Shown here in pieces: positions 1-8,909 of a stretch of 33,372 nucleotides of DNA. The position numbers and the translations under genes were made by a program. The stretch covers positions 1-33,372 of the forward strand of contig PNIL01000020.1 in NCBI GenBank assembly GCA_002877955.1, given 5' to 3'. Numbering within the stretch: the stretch's first letter is position 1; each line of letters begins with the position of its first letter. The notes beneath the pieces are model-generated. The model did not search any database and was not told where the DNA came from. It saw nothing but the letters and a program-made list of their open reading frames with translations. The stretch comes from Caldisericum exile (GTDB taxonomy: Bacteria > Caldisericota > Caldisericia > Caldisericales > Caldisericaceae).

Positions 1-43
1 TTACGTGTGGCTTTACCCTTTCAAATTTTTCTTTAGTTGCCAT
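1..43 (-). CDS. tuf: Elongation factor Tu, N-terminal fragment (cut by window edge)
   Basis: Only the first 14 codons are inside the window. They read MATKEKFERVKPHV, which matches the start of bacterial EF-Tu just before its first GTP-binding loop. The ATG has a perfect AGGAGG ribosome binding site (bases 49-54) that overlaps the stop codon of fusA, leaving 10 nt between that stop and the start. EF-Tu carries aminoacyl-tRNA to the ribosome A site. Its place last in an rpsL-rpsG-fusA-tuf string is the classical bacterial str operon. The identification rests on a short peptide plus this context. Confidence 0.9.
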   Translation of the reverse strand, partial: MATKEKFERVKPHV

Positions 44-53
44 GTTGTACCTC

Positions 54-2135
54 CTAAATTTCTCCTTTTGCTTTCTTTAAAATTTCTTCTTGTACAGCAG
101 TAGGTACTCTCTCATATTTATGGAAAACCATCGAGAAAGATCCTCTACCCTGTGTAAGTGTCCTTAAAACTGTTGTATAGCCAAACATACTCTCAAGAGG
201 AATAAGCGCTTGAACAATAACTGTATTTCCTCTTTCAATCATACCTTTTATACTTCCACGTCTTGCATTAACACTATTTATCACTTCACCTAAGAAAGTC
301 ATTGGCACAATAATTTCAACACTCATTATTGGTTCAAGAAGATATGGGCTTGCCATTGACACTGCATCTTTAAAAGCCTTGGACGCTGCTATTTTAAATG
401 CAAGTTCAGATGAGTCAACAGGATGATATGACCCATCAATTAGTTCAACATGAACTCCATAAACAGGAAACCCAAGAAGAGGTCCATTTTCGGAAGCAAT
501 TTTGATTCCTTCTTCAATTGAAGGTATAAAATCTTTAGGTATTACCCCACCTTTTGTTTTATCTTCAAATTCGATACCTTTATCTGGTTCAATTGGAGAG
601 ACTTGAATTACGACATGTCCATACTGACCGTGTCCGCCTGTTTGTCTAATGTATTTACCTTCTGCCTTTGCAAAGCTACCAATTGCCTCTTTATATGCAA
701 CCTGAGGTTTTCCAACACGTGCTTCAACGTTGTACTCTCTGAATAACCTGTCAACAATAATCTCAAGATGTAACTCACCCATTCCTGAAATGATTGTTTC
801 AGATGTATCCTCATCATATTTAATCTTGAAAGTTGGGTCTTCGATTGCAAATTTTGCAAGTGCCTGTGAGAGTTTCTCTTGATCTGCTCTTGTCTTTGGT
901 TCAATTGCAACAGAAACAACTGGCTCAGGGAACTTAATATCTTCAAGAACTAAAGGCATATTTACATCCGATATTGTATGCCCAGTAATCGCATTTTTCA
1001 CACCAACTATAGCTCCTAAATCGCCTGCCTTAAGATAATCAACATCCTCACGTTTGTTAGCATGTAGCCTTAATAGCCTTGCAACTCTCTGCTTTTCGTT
1101 TGTAGTTGCATTTAACACATAACTTCCCTTTTCAAGAGTACCAGAATAAACTCTAACAAAACTTAATATTCCAGAATAAGGATCAGCCATTACTTTAAAT
1201 ACAAGAGCTGCAAGCGGTCCGGATGGATCCGGTTTTAAAGTTATAGTTCTTCCGTCTTTAGTTGTTGCAATTATTTCACCCCTATCAATAGGAGAAGGAA
1301 GATAGTCACATACTCCATCAAGAAGCATCTGGATGCCTTTGTTTCTAAAAGAAGAACCCACAAAAACAGGGAAGGCAACTCCACTTACAGTGGCTCTTCT
1401 TATTGCTTGTTTTAAAGTATCTTTTGGGATATTACCCGTTTCAAGGTAAAGCCCTAGAGCATCTTCGTCAACATCTGCTACACTCTCTAACATTATTTCT
1501 CTATATTTTGCAAACTTTTCACTATACTCTTGTGGTATGTCAATTTCTTTAAATTCCTCACCTGTTTCTGAAGTGTAAACGTAAGCCTTGCCCTCAATAA
1601 GATCGATTATACCAACAAACTCGTCTTGTTCTCCTAAAGGAATTTGAAGCGGAATAATTTTTACATTAAGTCTTTCATCAATACTTTTGAGTGTATCTTC
1701 AAACGATGCACCAAGTCTATCCATTTTATTAATGTAAATAATCCTCGGTACCTTGTGCATCGTGGCTTGTCTCCAAACCGCTTCAGATTGGGCTTCAACT
1801 CCCTCGACGGCAGAAAAAATAACCACAGCTCCGTCGAGTACTCTAAGCGACCTTTCAACTTCAGCCGTAAAGTCAACATGGCCGGGCGTATCAATAATAT
1901 TAATTTGATGTCCTTTCCAAAAGCATGTTGTAACAGCCGAAGTAATAGTAATACCCCTCTCTCTTTCTTGAACCATCCAATCGGTAACCGTATTACCATC
2001 ATCTACATTACCCATCTTATAGGTTGTGCCGGTATAATACAAAATTCTTTCTGTTGTAGTCGTTTTACCAGCATCTATATGGGCTATGATTCCGATGTTC
2101 CTTATTTTTTCAAGAGGGGTATCAATATACGGCAT
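54..2135 (-). CDS. fusA: Elongation factor G (canonical translocase)
   Basis: This GTPase moves tRNAs and mRNA through the ribosome after peptide bond formation. All hallmarks of a full-length EF-G are present: the P-loop AHIDAGKTT near the N-terminus, switch [16 protein letters not shown] with the catalytic His, NKMD, the domain IV tip [10 protein letters not shown] and the [11 protein letters not shown] segment. Length is about 693 residues, normal for the family. A longer reading from GTG at 2144 is possible, but that GTG is the tail of the AGGTGA ribosome binding site that fits ATG at 2135, so I prefer the ATG ([13 protein letters not shown]). The gene follows rpsG with almost no spacer and precedes tuf. 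It is one of two EF-G family genes here; the other sits between rpoB and rpoC and is clearly diverged. Confidence 0.97.
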   Translation of the reverse strand: MPYIDTPLEKIRNIGIIAHIDAGKTTTTERILYYTGTTYKMGNVDDGNTVTDWMVQERERGITITSAVTTCFWKGHQINIIDTPGHVDFTAEVERSLRVLDGAVVIFSAVEGVEAQSEAVWRQATMHKVPRIIYINKMDRLGASFEDTLKSIDERLNVKIIPLQIPLGEQDEFVGIIDLIEGKAYVYTSETGEEFKEIDIPQEYSEKFAKYREIMLESVADVDEDALGLYLETGNIPKDTLKQAIRRATVSGVAFPVFVGSSFRNKGIQMLLDGVCDYLPSPIDRGEIIATTKDGRTITLKPDPSGPLAALVFKVMADPYSGILSFVRVYSGTLEKGSYVLNATTNEKQRVARLLRLHANKREDVDYLKAGDLGAIVGVKNAITGHTISDVNMPLVLEDIKFPEPVVSVAIEPKTRADQEKLSQALAKFAIEDPTFKIKYDEDTSETIISGMGELHLEIIVDRLFREYNVEARVGKPQVAYKEAIGSFAKAEGKYIRQTGGHGQYGHVVIQVSPIEPDKGIEFEDKTKGGVIPKDFIPSIEEGIKIASENGPLLGFPVYGVHVELIDGSYHPVDSSELAFKIAASKAFKDAVSMASPYLLEPIMSVEIIVPMTFLGEVINSVNARRGSIKGMIERGNTVIVQALIPLESMFGYTTVLRTLTQGRGSFSMVFHKYERVPTAVQEEILKKAKGEI

Positions 2136-2144
2136 AAATTTCAC

Positions 2145-2615
2145 CTACCAACGTAAATGAGCATAAGACCTATTTGCTTCTGCCATCTTATGCAAATCAA
2201 TCTTTTTCTTGTATGCTGCGCCAGTTTCGTTAGATGCGTTTATAATTTCGTCTGCCAACTTTTCTTCCATTCTCTTACCTTTAACACTTCGCGCAGCTTG
2301 AATTATCCACTTAATTGCAAGTTTTTGCCCTCTCTCTTTTTCAATTTCAATAGGAATTTGATAAGTAGCTCCACCTACTCTTCTTGGTTTGACTTCGACC
2401 AACGGTCTTACCTTTTCAAGAGCAAGCTCAAAGACTTCAAGAGGGTCTTTCCCAGTTTTATCTTTTAAAATATCAAATGCAGCATAAACAATTTTTTCTG
2501 CAAGGCTTTTTCTACCACCTTTCATCACATTGTTTATTAATTTTGCGACCATTACATTGTTATATACTGGGTCACCTTCAATTTCCCTTTTTGGGGCAGG
2601 TCCTCTACGAGGCAT
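2145..2615 (-). CDS. rpsG: 30S ribosomal protein S7
   Basis: S7 nucleates assembly of the 30S head by binding the 3' major domain of 16S rRNA and contacts the E-site tRNA. The 156-residue product begins [20 protein letters not shown] and ends in [12 protein letters not shown], with the basic [12 protein letters not shown] and [14 protein letters not shown] stretches typical of bacterial S7. Its ATG overlaps the rpsL stop codon by one base (TAATG), so the two are probably translationally coupled. The stop codon abuts the fusA ribosome binding site. Members of this operon are often autoregulated by S7 binding its own mRNA. The space for such a site between rpsL and rpsG is absent here, so I cannot support that mode of control. 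Confidence 0.98.
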   Translation of the reverse strand: MPRRGPAPKREIEGDPVYNNVMVAKLINNVMKGGRKSLAEKIVYAAFDILKDKTGKDPLEVFELALEKVRPLVEVKPRRVGGATYQIPIEIEKERGQKLAIKWIIQAARSVKGKRMEEKLADEIINASNETGAAYKKKIDLHKMAEANRSYAHLRW

Positions 2616-2998
2616 TATGCACCTCCCTTTTTGGGCTTCTTCGCACCATATTTAGATCTTCCACGCATTCTTCCTTCCACACCTGCTGCATCTAATGCAC
2701 CACGAATGATGTGGTATCTTACACCTGGAAGGTCTTTAACTCTTCCACCACGTACCAAAACCATTGAGTGCTCCTGGAGATTATGTCCAATTCCAGGAAT
2801 ATAGGCAATGACTTCCTCTCCATTGGTAAGCCTTACCTTTGCAATTTTTCGCAAAGCAGAATTTGGCTTCTTAGGGGTCATTGTTCTTACTTGAATACAA
2901 ACGCCCCTCTTCTGAGGACACCCTTGCAACGCAGGTGTCTTACTCTTCTCTTTTGTCCTTTCTCTCGGACTTCTCACTAATTGGTTAAAAGTAGGCAT
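2615..2998 (-). CDS. rpsL: 30S ribosomal protein S12
   Basis: S12 lies at the decoding centre of the 30S subunit and affects accuracy. The 127-residue protein starts [20 protein letters not shown] and carries the conserved [11 protein letters not shown] loop and the [17 protein letters not shown] loop. The lysines whose mutation gives streptomycin resistance in other bacteria are therefore wild type, and the Asp that RimO methylthiolates in E. coli is present. The basic tail ends KPKKGGA. The ATG has a strong AGGAGG site. It is the first gene after a consensus promoter in the 76-nt rpoC-rpsL gap, so it heads the rpsL-rpsG-fusA-tuf unit even if read-through from rpoC also contributes. Confidence 0.98.
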   Translation of the reverse strand: MPTFNQLVRSPRERTKEKSKTPALQGCPQKRGVCIQVRTMTPKKPNSALRKIAKVRLTNGEEVIAYIPGIGHNLQEHSMVLVRGGRVKDLPGVRYHIIRGALDAAGVEGRMRGRSKYGAKKPKKGGA

Positions 2999-3038
2999 AT
3001 CAATTTCCTCCTAATTAAATTCTTTCACACAATTTGAA

Positions 3039-3066
3039 ATTATAGCAAAATTATTTTAATTGTCAA
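3039..3066 (-). promoter_or_regulatory. Sigma-70-type promoter for rpsL-rpsG-fusA-tuf
   Basis: On the minus strand a perfect -35 TTGACA (3061-3066) is separated by 16 bp from a perfect -10 TATAAT (3039-3044). It lies inside the 76-nt gap between the rpoC stop and the rpsL start, about 40 nt upstream of the rpsL ATG. The octamer TCAAATTG begins one base after the -10 box and is shared, in the same position, with the rpoB promoter. No intrinsic terminator is visible between rpoC and this promoter. Confidence 0.85.
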
Positions 3067-3074
3067 TAACATAT

Positions 3075-6000
3075 TTAATCCTCAAAATCCATATTTGTAC
3101 CTGCTGGAATCTTTTTCCCAACAATAATAGATTCTTTCATTCCTCTTAATAGGTCTATCTTTCCTTTAATTGCAGCCTCTGCAAGAACTCTTGGAGTTTC
3201 CTGGAAGGAAGCAGCAGATAAGAAACTGTCTGAAGAGAGTGCGGCCTTTGTAATACCCTGAACTAACAATCTGAACTTAGCAATTCTTTTTCCTTCTGCC
3301 TTCATTTTTCTATTCTCTTTAAGAACATCATCCTTGTTTACAACTTCACCTTCGTAGAAGTTAGTATCTCCAGAATCCATAATTTCAACTTTATCAAACA
3401 TCCTTTTCAATATTATTTCGATATGTTTTATATTAATATCAACACCCTGAGACTTATACACCTTTTCAATCTCATGCAAAAGATATCTTGCAGTAAAATT
3501 AATACCCTTAATGTCAAGAATCTCTCGTGGATCAAGGGGTCCATCACTTAATATATCACCGACATTTACATAATCTCCTGTTTTTACATTCAATTTCTTA
3601 TCACGTGGCGCTGGAATCTTTATTTTTTCACCTTTTTCTCCTGTAATTGTAATGAGTTGTCTCAACTTATCAGAAGTGACCTCAACCTTTCCTTTTGCAG
3701 GAGATACAATTGCCTTTCCCTTAGGACTTCTTGCGGAGAAAAGTTCCTCAACTCTTGGAAGACCCTGAGTAATATCCTGACTTGCTACACCACCAGTGTG
3801 GAATGTTCTTAGAGTTAATTGAGTTCCTGGTTCTCCAATCGACTCTGCTGCAACCACTCCAACTGCTTCACCAACTTTTACAATATCTCTATTTGAAAGA
3901 TCAACTCCATAACACTTTGCACAAACACCATGCTCTACATTACAGGTAATTGGCGATCGAACTTTAACAGTCCTTATACCAAGACTTTCAATGAGTTCTG
4001 CTTTTTCTTTTGTAATAAGTTCATTTCTTCTAACTATTGGTTCCACATTTTCGTCAAATACTTCAACTTCTTTAACTTTTGCTTTCTCAAGAATTTCAAT
4101 CACACCTTCTGTTATTTTTCTTCCTTTTTCAAGTAATAGCTCTCCATTATCAAAAACAGATTCTGCAAGAACATAACCTATCGCCTTTTTGTTAACTTTA
4201 ACTTTTTTAGGTGTTATAGGTGGATAGATTGTTTCAGCTGCATACCTTCCCCAGATTTGTTCTGCAAGAGTTATTACAGGTTTATCGTAGTTGTTTCCTT
4301 CAACAATTGGGTAAACATCAATACCGTTAACAAAGTCTTCTATAAGAATTGAAGATATTCCAAGCTTATCAAGTAAAGATGCTTGCTTCGAAGAAATTGT
4401 ATCACCTTTTCTAATGAATGCCATACCGGTATTAGGGTCAACAACATCTTCAGCTGCCACTTTAAGAATAACCTTTGAAGAGAGTGGCTCAATAAGTTCA
4501 TCTCCAACCATAGTTGCCTTAACTCTTCTTACTGAGCAATCATCTTCTTTAACAATGATACCATGGGCAACATCTACCAATCTTCTTGTAAGATATCCTG
4601 AATCGGCTGTTCTTAACGCAGTATCTGCCTGTCCTTTTCTTGCTCCATGAGTTGAAAGGAAGTATTCAAGAACTGTGAGCCCTTCTCTCAAGTTTGATAG
4701 AATTGGGAACTCAATAATTTTACCAGTTGGACCAGCCATAAGTCCACGGATTCCAGCCATCTGTGTTATTTGTGTTGGGCTTCCACGAGCACCTGATATT
4801 GCCATCATGTAGACTGGATCAAAGTTATCAAAATTATTGAAGACGAGTTTCTGAATTTCTTCTGATGCCTTTCTCCAAATTTCAACTACCGCTTCATATC
4901 TTTGTGATTCTGATAATAAACCTTCGTTGTACTGAGCCTCTATATGTTCAACTTTTTTCTGTGCTTCTCTTATAACTTTATCTCTCTCTTTAGGTATTTT
5001 TATATCGTCGAGACCAATGCTAATTCCGCTAAATGTTGCAAACTTAAAACCAATATCCTTCAAATTATCAAGTAAGATGTCTGTTTTTACAAGACCGTAT
5101 CTATCATAAAACTCGGAAATAATGCGTTCTAACTGTTTTTTACCAATTACTTCGTTTATGAAAGGATAGTCATCTTCACCATCAAAAATACCTTCGCGAA
5201 TTTTCATGTTAAAGATAACTCTACCAACAGTAGTATTAAAAATTTTTCCTCTAAAACTGAATCTGATGCTATCGTGCAACTTCAGAAGCCCTTTTTCGTA
5301 AAGAAGCTCTACAAGATGTGGATTATCATATATACGTTTACTTTTAGGTTCAGCATTCTTTGATAGTGTAAGATAGTAAATCCCTATAACCATATCCTGA
5401 ACAGGTGTATCAAGTGGACCACCATGTGCAGGAGAAAGTATATTATGAGAAGAAAGCATAAGCATCTTTGCTTCCATCTGGGACTGTAAGGAAAGTGGCA
5501 AATGTATTGCCATCTGGTCTCCATCGAAGTCAGCATTAAATGGAGTACACACAAGAGGAGAAATTTGGATTGCTTTACCTTCTATCAATACAGGTTTAAA
5601 AGCTTGGATGCTAAGCCTATGAAGGGTTGGCGCACGGTTAAGCAAAACTACATAATTTTTCGAAAGATCCTCAACCGCTTTCCAAACTTCTGGAGTTGGA
5701 TTCTCGATGAGTTCCTTGGCTTTTTTCTTGTTGTATCCAAGCTTAGAGAGTTCAAAAGTCACAAAAGGTTTAAATAGTTCAAGTGCCATCTCTTTTGGAA
5801 CGCCACATTCATCAATTTTTAATTCTGGACCTACAACGATAACGGCTCTTCCAGAATAGTCAACTCTCTTTCCAAGAAGGTTTTCTCTAAACCTACCTTC
5901 CTTACCTTTTAAGATATCTGTTAAGGATCTTAAAGGTCTCTTATTTGCGTTAACTACAGGATAAGGTTTTCTTCCGTTGTCAAATAGTGCATCAACTGCC

Positions 6001-6866
6001 TCTTGAAGCATCCTTTTTTCGTTTTCAAGCATTATATCAGGAGCATTTACTTCATATAATTTCTTTAAGCGATTATTCCTATTTATCACTCTTCTGTAAA
6101 GTTCATTAAGATCATCAGAAGCATATTTACCACCTTCAAGCGGGACCAAGGGCCTTAAATCAGGAGGTATAACAGGTATAACGGTCAAAACCATATCCTC
6201 AGGCTTTCTGTTATTGTTTAAAAGTCCTTCAACAACACTTAAGAGTCTTACTGCGCTACTCTTTTCTTGCGAAGAACCACTTTTAAGTTTTAAAAGGGCT
6301 TCTTCTCTTAACTTATTCAAATCCACATGCTCAAGTAATTCTTTTATTGCCTCTCCGCCCTTCTTTGCAACAAAATCAAGATTCTCTTCAAATCTATACA
6401 TGTAGTACTCTTCTTCAGAGAGGACTTGTTTATACCTTAATTTTGTTTTCTTCGGATCTGTTACAACATATGCTACAAAATAAATAATTTTCTCTACATC
6501 CTGAGACTTCATATCGAGAAGAAGCGCAATATAGTTTATGTTGTTCTTGAAGTACCATATATGAGCAACGGGTGTTGCAAGTTGAATATGTCCAAAACGT
6601 TCCCTTCTTACGCTTGATGGTAAAATTTCAACTCCACAGTTAGGACATTTTAAACCTTCATATTGCTTTCCCTTCAGTTTTCCACAATGGCACTGATAAG
6701 AATGTACTGGTCCAAATATTTTTTCACAAAAAAGCCCGTCAGGTTCAGGAAGATAATTCCTATAACTATAAGTATCTCCTCGCTTAACCTCTCCGTGAGA
6801 CCACGATAGGATCTCTTCAGTTGAGGCAAGCAAAATTTTCAATGCTTTTATATCTGCTTTATTCAA
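3075..6866 (-). CDS. rpoC: DNA-directed RNA polymerase subunit beta'
   Basis: This is the catalytic large subunit of RNA polymerase. The N-terminal zinc site is visible (Cys62, 64, 77, 80 counted from the upstream GTG). So are the active-site motif NADFDGDQMAIH with its three Mg-binding aspartates, the bridge helix/trigger loop segment ending LRTFHTGGV, and the second zinc site (DDCSVRR, then CNVEHGVCAKC). The spacing between the first and second Cys of that second zinc site is about 197 residues, against about 73 in E. coli, because of an insertion built from repeated modules. No large trigger-loop insertion is present. The longest reading begins at GTG 6875, but that GTG sits within the ribosome binding site AGGGGGTGA. 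A TTG at 6866 (MNKADIKALKI) has ideal spacing, so I use it. It follows the EF-G-like gene by less than 20 nt. Confidence 0.98.
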   Translation of the reverse strand: MNKADIKALKILLASTEEILSWSHGEVKRGDTYSYRNYLPEPDGLFCEKIFGPVHSYQCHCGKLKGKQYEGLKCPNCGVEILPSSVRRERFGHIQLATPVAHIWYFKNNINYIALLLDMKSQDVEKIIYFVAYVVTDPKKTKLRYKQVLSEEEYYMYRFEENLDFVAKKGGEAIKELLEHVDLNKLREEALLKLKSGSSQEKSSAVRLLSVVEGLLNNNRKPEDMVLTVIPVIPPDLRPLVPLEGGKYASDDLNELYRRVINRNNRLKKLYEVNAPDIMLENEKRMLQEAVDALFDNGRKPYPVVNANKRPLRSLTDILKGKEGRFRENLLGKRVDYSGRAVIVVGPELKIDECGVPKEMALELFKPFVTFELSKLGYNKKKAKELIENPTPEVWKAVEDLSKNYVVLLNRAPTLHRLSIQAFKPVLIEGKAIQISPLVCTPFNADFDGDQMAIHLPLSLQSQMEAKMLMLSSHNILSPAHGGPLDTPVQDMVIGIYYLTLSKNAEPKSKRIYDNPHLVELLYEKGLLKLHDSIRFSFRGKIFNTTVGRVIFNMKIREGIFDGEDDYPFINEVIGKKQLERIISEFYDRYGLVKTDILLDNLKDIGFKFATFSGISIGLDDIKIPKERDKVIREAQKKVEHIEAQYNEGLLSESQRYEAVVEIWRKASEEIQKLVFNNFDNFDPVYMMAISGARGSPTQITQMAGIRGLMAGPTGKIIEFPILSNLREGLTVLEYFLSTHGARKGQADTALRTADSGYLTRRLVDVAHGIIVKEDDCSVRRVKATMVGDELIEPLSSKVILKVAAEDVVDPNTGMAFIRKGDTISSKQASLLDKLGISSILIEDFVNGIDVYPIVEGNNYDKPVITLAEQIWGRYAAETIYPPITPKKVKVNKKAIGYVLAESVFDNGELLLEKGRKITEGVIEILEKAKVKEVEVFDENVEPIVRRNELITKEKAELIESLGIRTVKVRSPITCNVEHGVCAKCYGVDLSNRDIVKVGEAVGVVAAESIGEPGTQLTLRTFHTGGVASQDITQGLPRVEELFSARSPKGKAIVSPAKGKVEVTSDKLRQLITITGEKGEKIKIPAPRDKKLNVKTGDYVNVGDILSDGPLDPREILDIKGINFTARYLLHEIEKVYKSQGVDINIKHIEIILKRMFDKVEIMDSGDTNFYEGEVVNKDDVLKENRKMKAEGKRIAKFRLLVQGITKAALSSDSFLSAASFQETPRVLAEAAIKGKIDLLRGMKESIIVGKKIPAGTNMDFED

Positions 6867-6884
6867 AAGATTCACCCCCTATTA

Positions 6885-8909
6885 TTACTCTTCAGTCTCT
6901 TTCTTGTTGTGTTGAGCTTCTTGTATTATTTTTTCGGCAATCTTTGGAGGTACAGGCTCATAATGTGAATGTTCCATTTTAAATTCGCCGGTTCCTTGAG
7001 TAATAGAGTTGAGATCATTTGCGTAATTGAGCAATTCGGCAAGCGGAACATATGCTTCAATTATCTGTTTTCCTCCCTCACTCTTCATACCTATAACTCT
7101 TCCTCTTTTTGCGTTGAGATCTCCAATAACATCACCCATATATTGCTCATCAACTATCACAATTACTTTCTCAATTGGTTCAAGAAGAATTGAATTTCCC
7201 TGTTCAAGTGCCTTTTTAAGGGCCATTGATCCTGCAATTTTGAATGCAAGTTCTGAAGAATCTACTGGGTGATAAGATCCATCAACAACTGCAACTCCAA
7301 TATCCGTAACAGGATAGCCTGCAAGGATCCCTTCTTCCATTGCTTCCTTGACGCCTTTTTCTACCGCCGGGATATACTGCTTCGGAATAGCACCACCAAA
7401 GATTCTACTTTCAAAACTATACTCTTTACCCCTTTCAAGCGGTTCAACCTCAAGGAAACAATGTCCGTATTGACCATGACCACCAGTCTGTTTCTTGTAT
7501 TTACCTTCAACCTTCACTTTTGTTGTAATTGTCTCGCGATATGGGACCTTAGGTATTGTTAATTCAATATTCACTCCATATCGACCACTTAATTTTTCCA
7601 TAATAACAGAAAGATGCGTTTCGCCTATACCTGAAATAAGTTGCTCCTTCGTTTCCAAATTTTTTGAAATCCTCACTGTAGGATCTTCTTCCGTTATCTT
7701 AGAAAGGCCTATACTCATTCTATCTTCATCGGTCTTTGTCTTCGGTCTCATTGCCCTTGTAAGCATTGGTTCAGGGAATTCAATTTTTGGAAATTCAATT
7801 GGATTATCTTTATCGCAAAGCGTATCATTTGTTTGAGTAACTGTAAGTTTAGTAATAACTGCAATATCGCCTGCAATGACCTCATCAACAGGTTCTTGAG
7901 TTGCACCCATCATAAATATAATCTGACCAGTCTTTTCCAAAACACCTTTTGAAGAGTTATACACGGTTGAGTTTGATTTTAAAACACCAGAATAAACCTT
8001 TGTAAACGAAAGCTTACCAACATATGGATCTGACAAAGTTTTGAAAACAAATGCTGAAAGAAATTCATCTGATGCAACTCTTCTTGTTTCTTTTTCTCTT
8101 GTATTTGGATTTATACCTGTTACCTCTCCTAACTCTTCTGGACTCATCATTACATCACTTATAAAGTTAAGAAGTTCATCGAGACCAACAAGTCCTATCG
8201 CAGAACCAAAAAGCACTGGATATATATTTCCTTTAGTATAAGCACTCTTTAATCCATTGTTTATTTCTTCCTGGGTAAGCTCTTCACCACCAAGATACTT
8301 TTCAAGGAGAGCATCATCTGATTCTGCTGCAATCTCAATTAATTCATGCTTAAAATTCTCTAAGTTCTGATTTGAAAAGACTGAATCCACTTTAACAAAT
8401 TTACCGCCCTCAAAAACAGGATAGTTTATAGGAATTGCCTTTGGCCCAAAGAAATCTCTAACTACTTTTACGATATGGTCAATATCGACTCCTTCAACAT
8501 CAACTTTGTTTATAAAAATCGCACGTGGTTTATTTTCATTTTCTAAAAACTTCCAGTATTTCTTAGTTTGAATTTCAATACCACTTGTTGCGTTAATAAG
8601 CATAATTGCATTCTCAGAAGCTCTTATTCCACTTAATACTTCTCCAACGAAATCAGCATAACCTGGTGTATCTAAGAAATTAATCTTTATTCCATTATGC
8701 TCAACCGGAATAATGGATAAGCTTACACTAAATTTTCTATTCTTTTCTTCAGGTTGATAATCAGAGACAGTGTTTCCGTCTTCAACCCTTCCCATCCTTG
8801 AAATGACCTTTTTCTTAAAAAGAATTGCCTCTAATAAAGTCGTTTTTCCTGCATTTCCGTGAGAAACAAGAACTACATTTCTAATTTTGTTAGTTGCTTG
8901 AGCCTTCAT
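6885..8909 (-). CDS. EF-G-like translational GTPase located between rpoB and rpoC
   Basis: The 674-residue product has the full five-domain EF-G layout. It shows a P-loop HGNAGKTT (residues 17-24), DTPG (80-83), NKVD, the domain IV tip [10 protein letters not shown] and [12 protein letters not shown]. Two key features differ from the fusA product in this window. The switch I motif RGITI is replaced by NRKFSVS (residues 57-63), and the catalytic His after DTPG is Tyr84. These fit the EF-G-like (EF-G2) family rather than the main translocase. Its role could be in translation under special conditions or ribosome recycling; I cannot tell which. The ATG has an AAGGAGG site and overlaps the end of rpoB by 20 nt, and rpoC follows immediately, so it is co-transcribed with RNA polymerase. 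It is intact, with no sign of decay. Confidence 0.93.
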   Translation of the reverse strand: MKAQATNKIRNVVLVSHGNAGKTTLLEAILFKKKVISRMGRVEDGNTVSDYQPEEKNRKFSVSLSIIPVEHNGIKINFLDTPGYADFVGEVLSGIRASENAIMLINATSGIEIQTKKYWKFLENENKPRAIFINKVDVEGVDIDHIVKVVRDFFGPKAIPINYPVFEGGKFVKVDSVFSNQNLENFKHELIEIAAESDDALLEKYLGGEELTQEEINNGLKSAYTKGNIYPVLFGSAIGLVGLDELLNFISDVMMSPEELGEVTGINPNTREKETRRVASDEFLSAFVFKTLSDPYVGKLSFTKVYSGVLKSNSTVYNSSKGVLEKTGQIIFMMGATQEPVDEVIAGDIAVITKLTVTQTNDTLCDKDNPIEFPKIEFPEPMLTRAMRPKTKTDEDRMSIGLSKITEEDPTVRISKNLETKEQLISGIGETHLSVIMEKLSGRYGVNIELTIPKVPYRETITTKVKVEGKYKKQTGGHGQYGHCFLEVEPLERGKEYSFESRIFGGAIPKQYIPAVEKGVKEAMEEGILAGYPVTDIGVAVVDGSYHPVDSSELAFKIAGSMALKKALEQGNSILLEPIEKVIVIVDEQYMGDVIGDLNAKRGRVIGMKSEGGKQIIEAYVPLAELLNYANDLNSITQGTGEFKMEHSHYEPVPPKIAEKIIQEAQHNKKETEE

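Noticed and set aside
1644-2156. Plus-strand frame of 170 codons opposite fusA
   Set aside because: It is antisense to a highly conserved gene, with no start signals and composition expected of a shadow frame.
2999-3074. Terminator between rpoC and rpsL
   Set aside because: No stem with a T-run is present; the gap holds a promoter instead.
6885-8909. EF-G-like gene as a decaying pseudogene of fusA
   Set aside because: The frame is intact over 674 codons, with a strong start signal and conserved domain IV motifs; changes are confined to specific GTPase positions.
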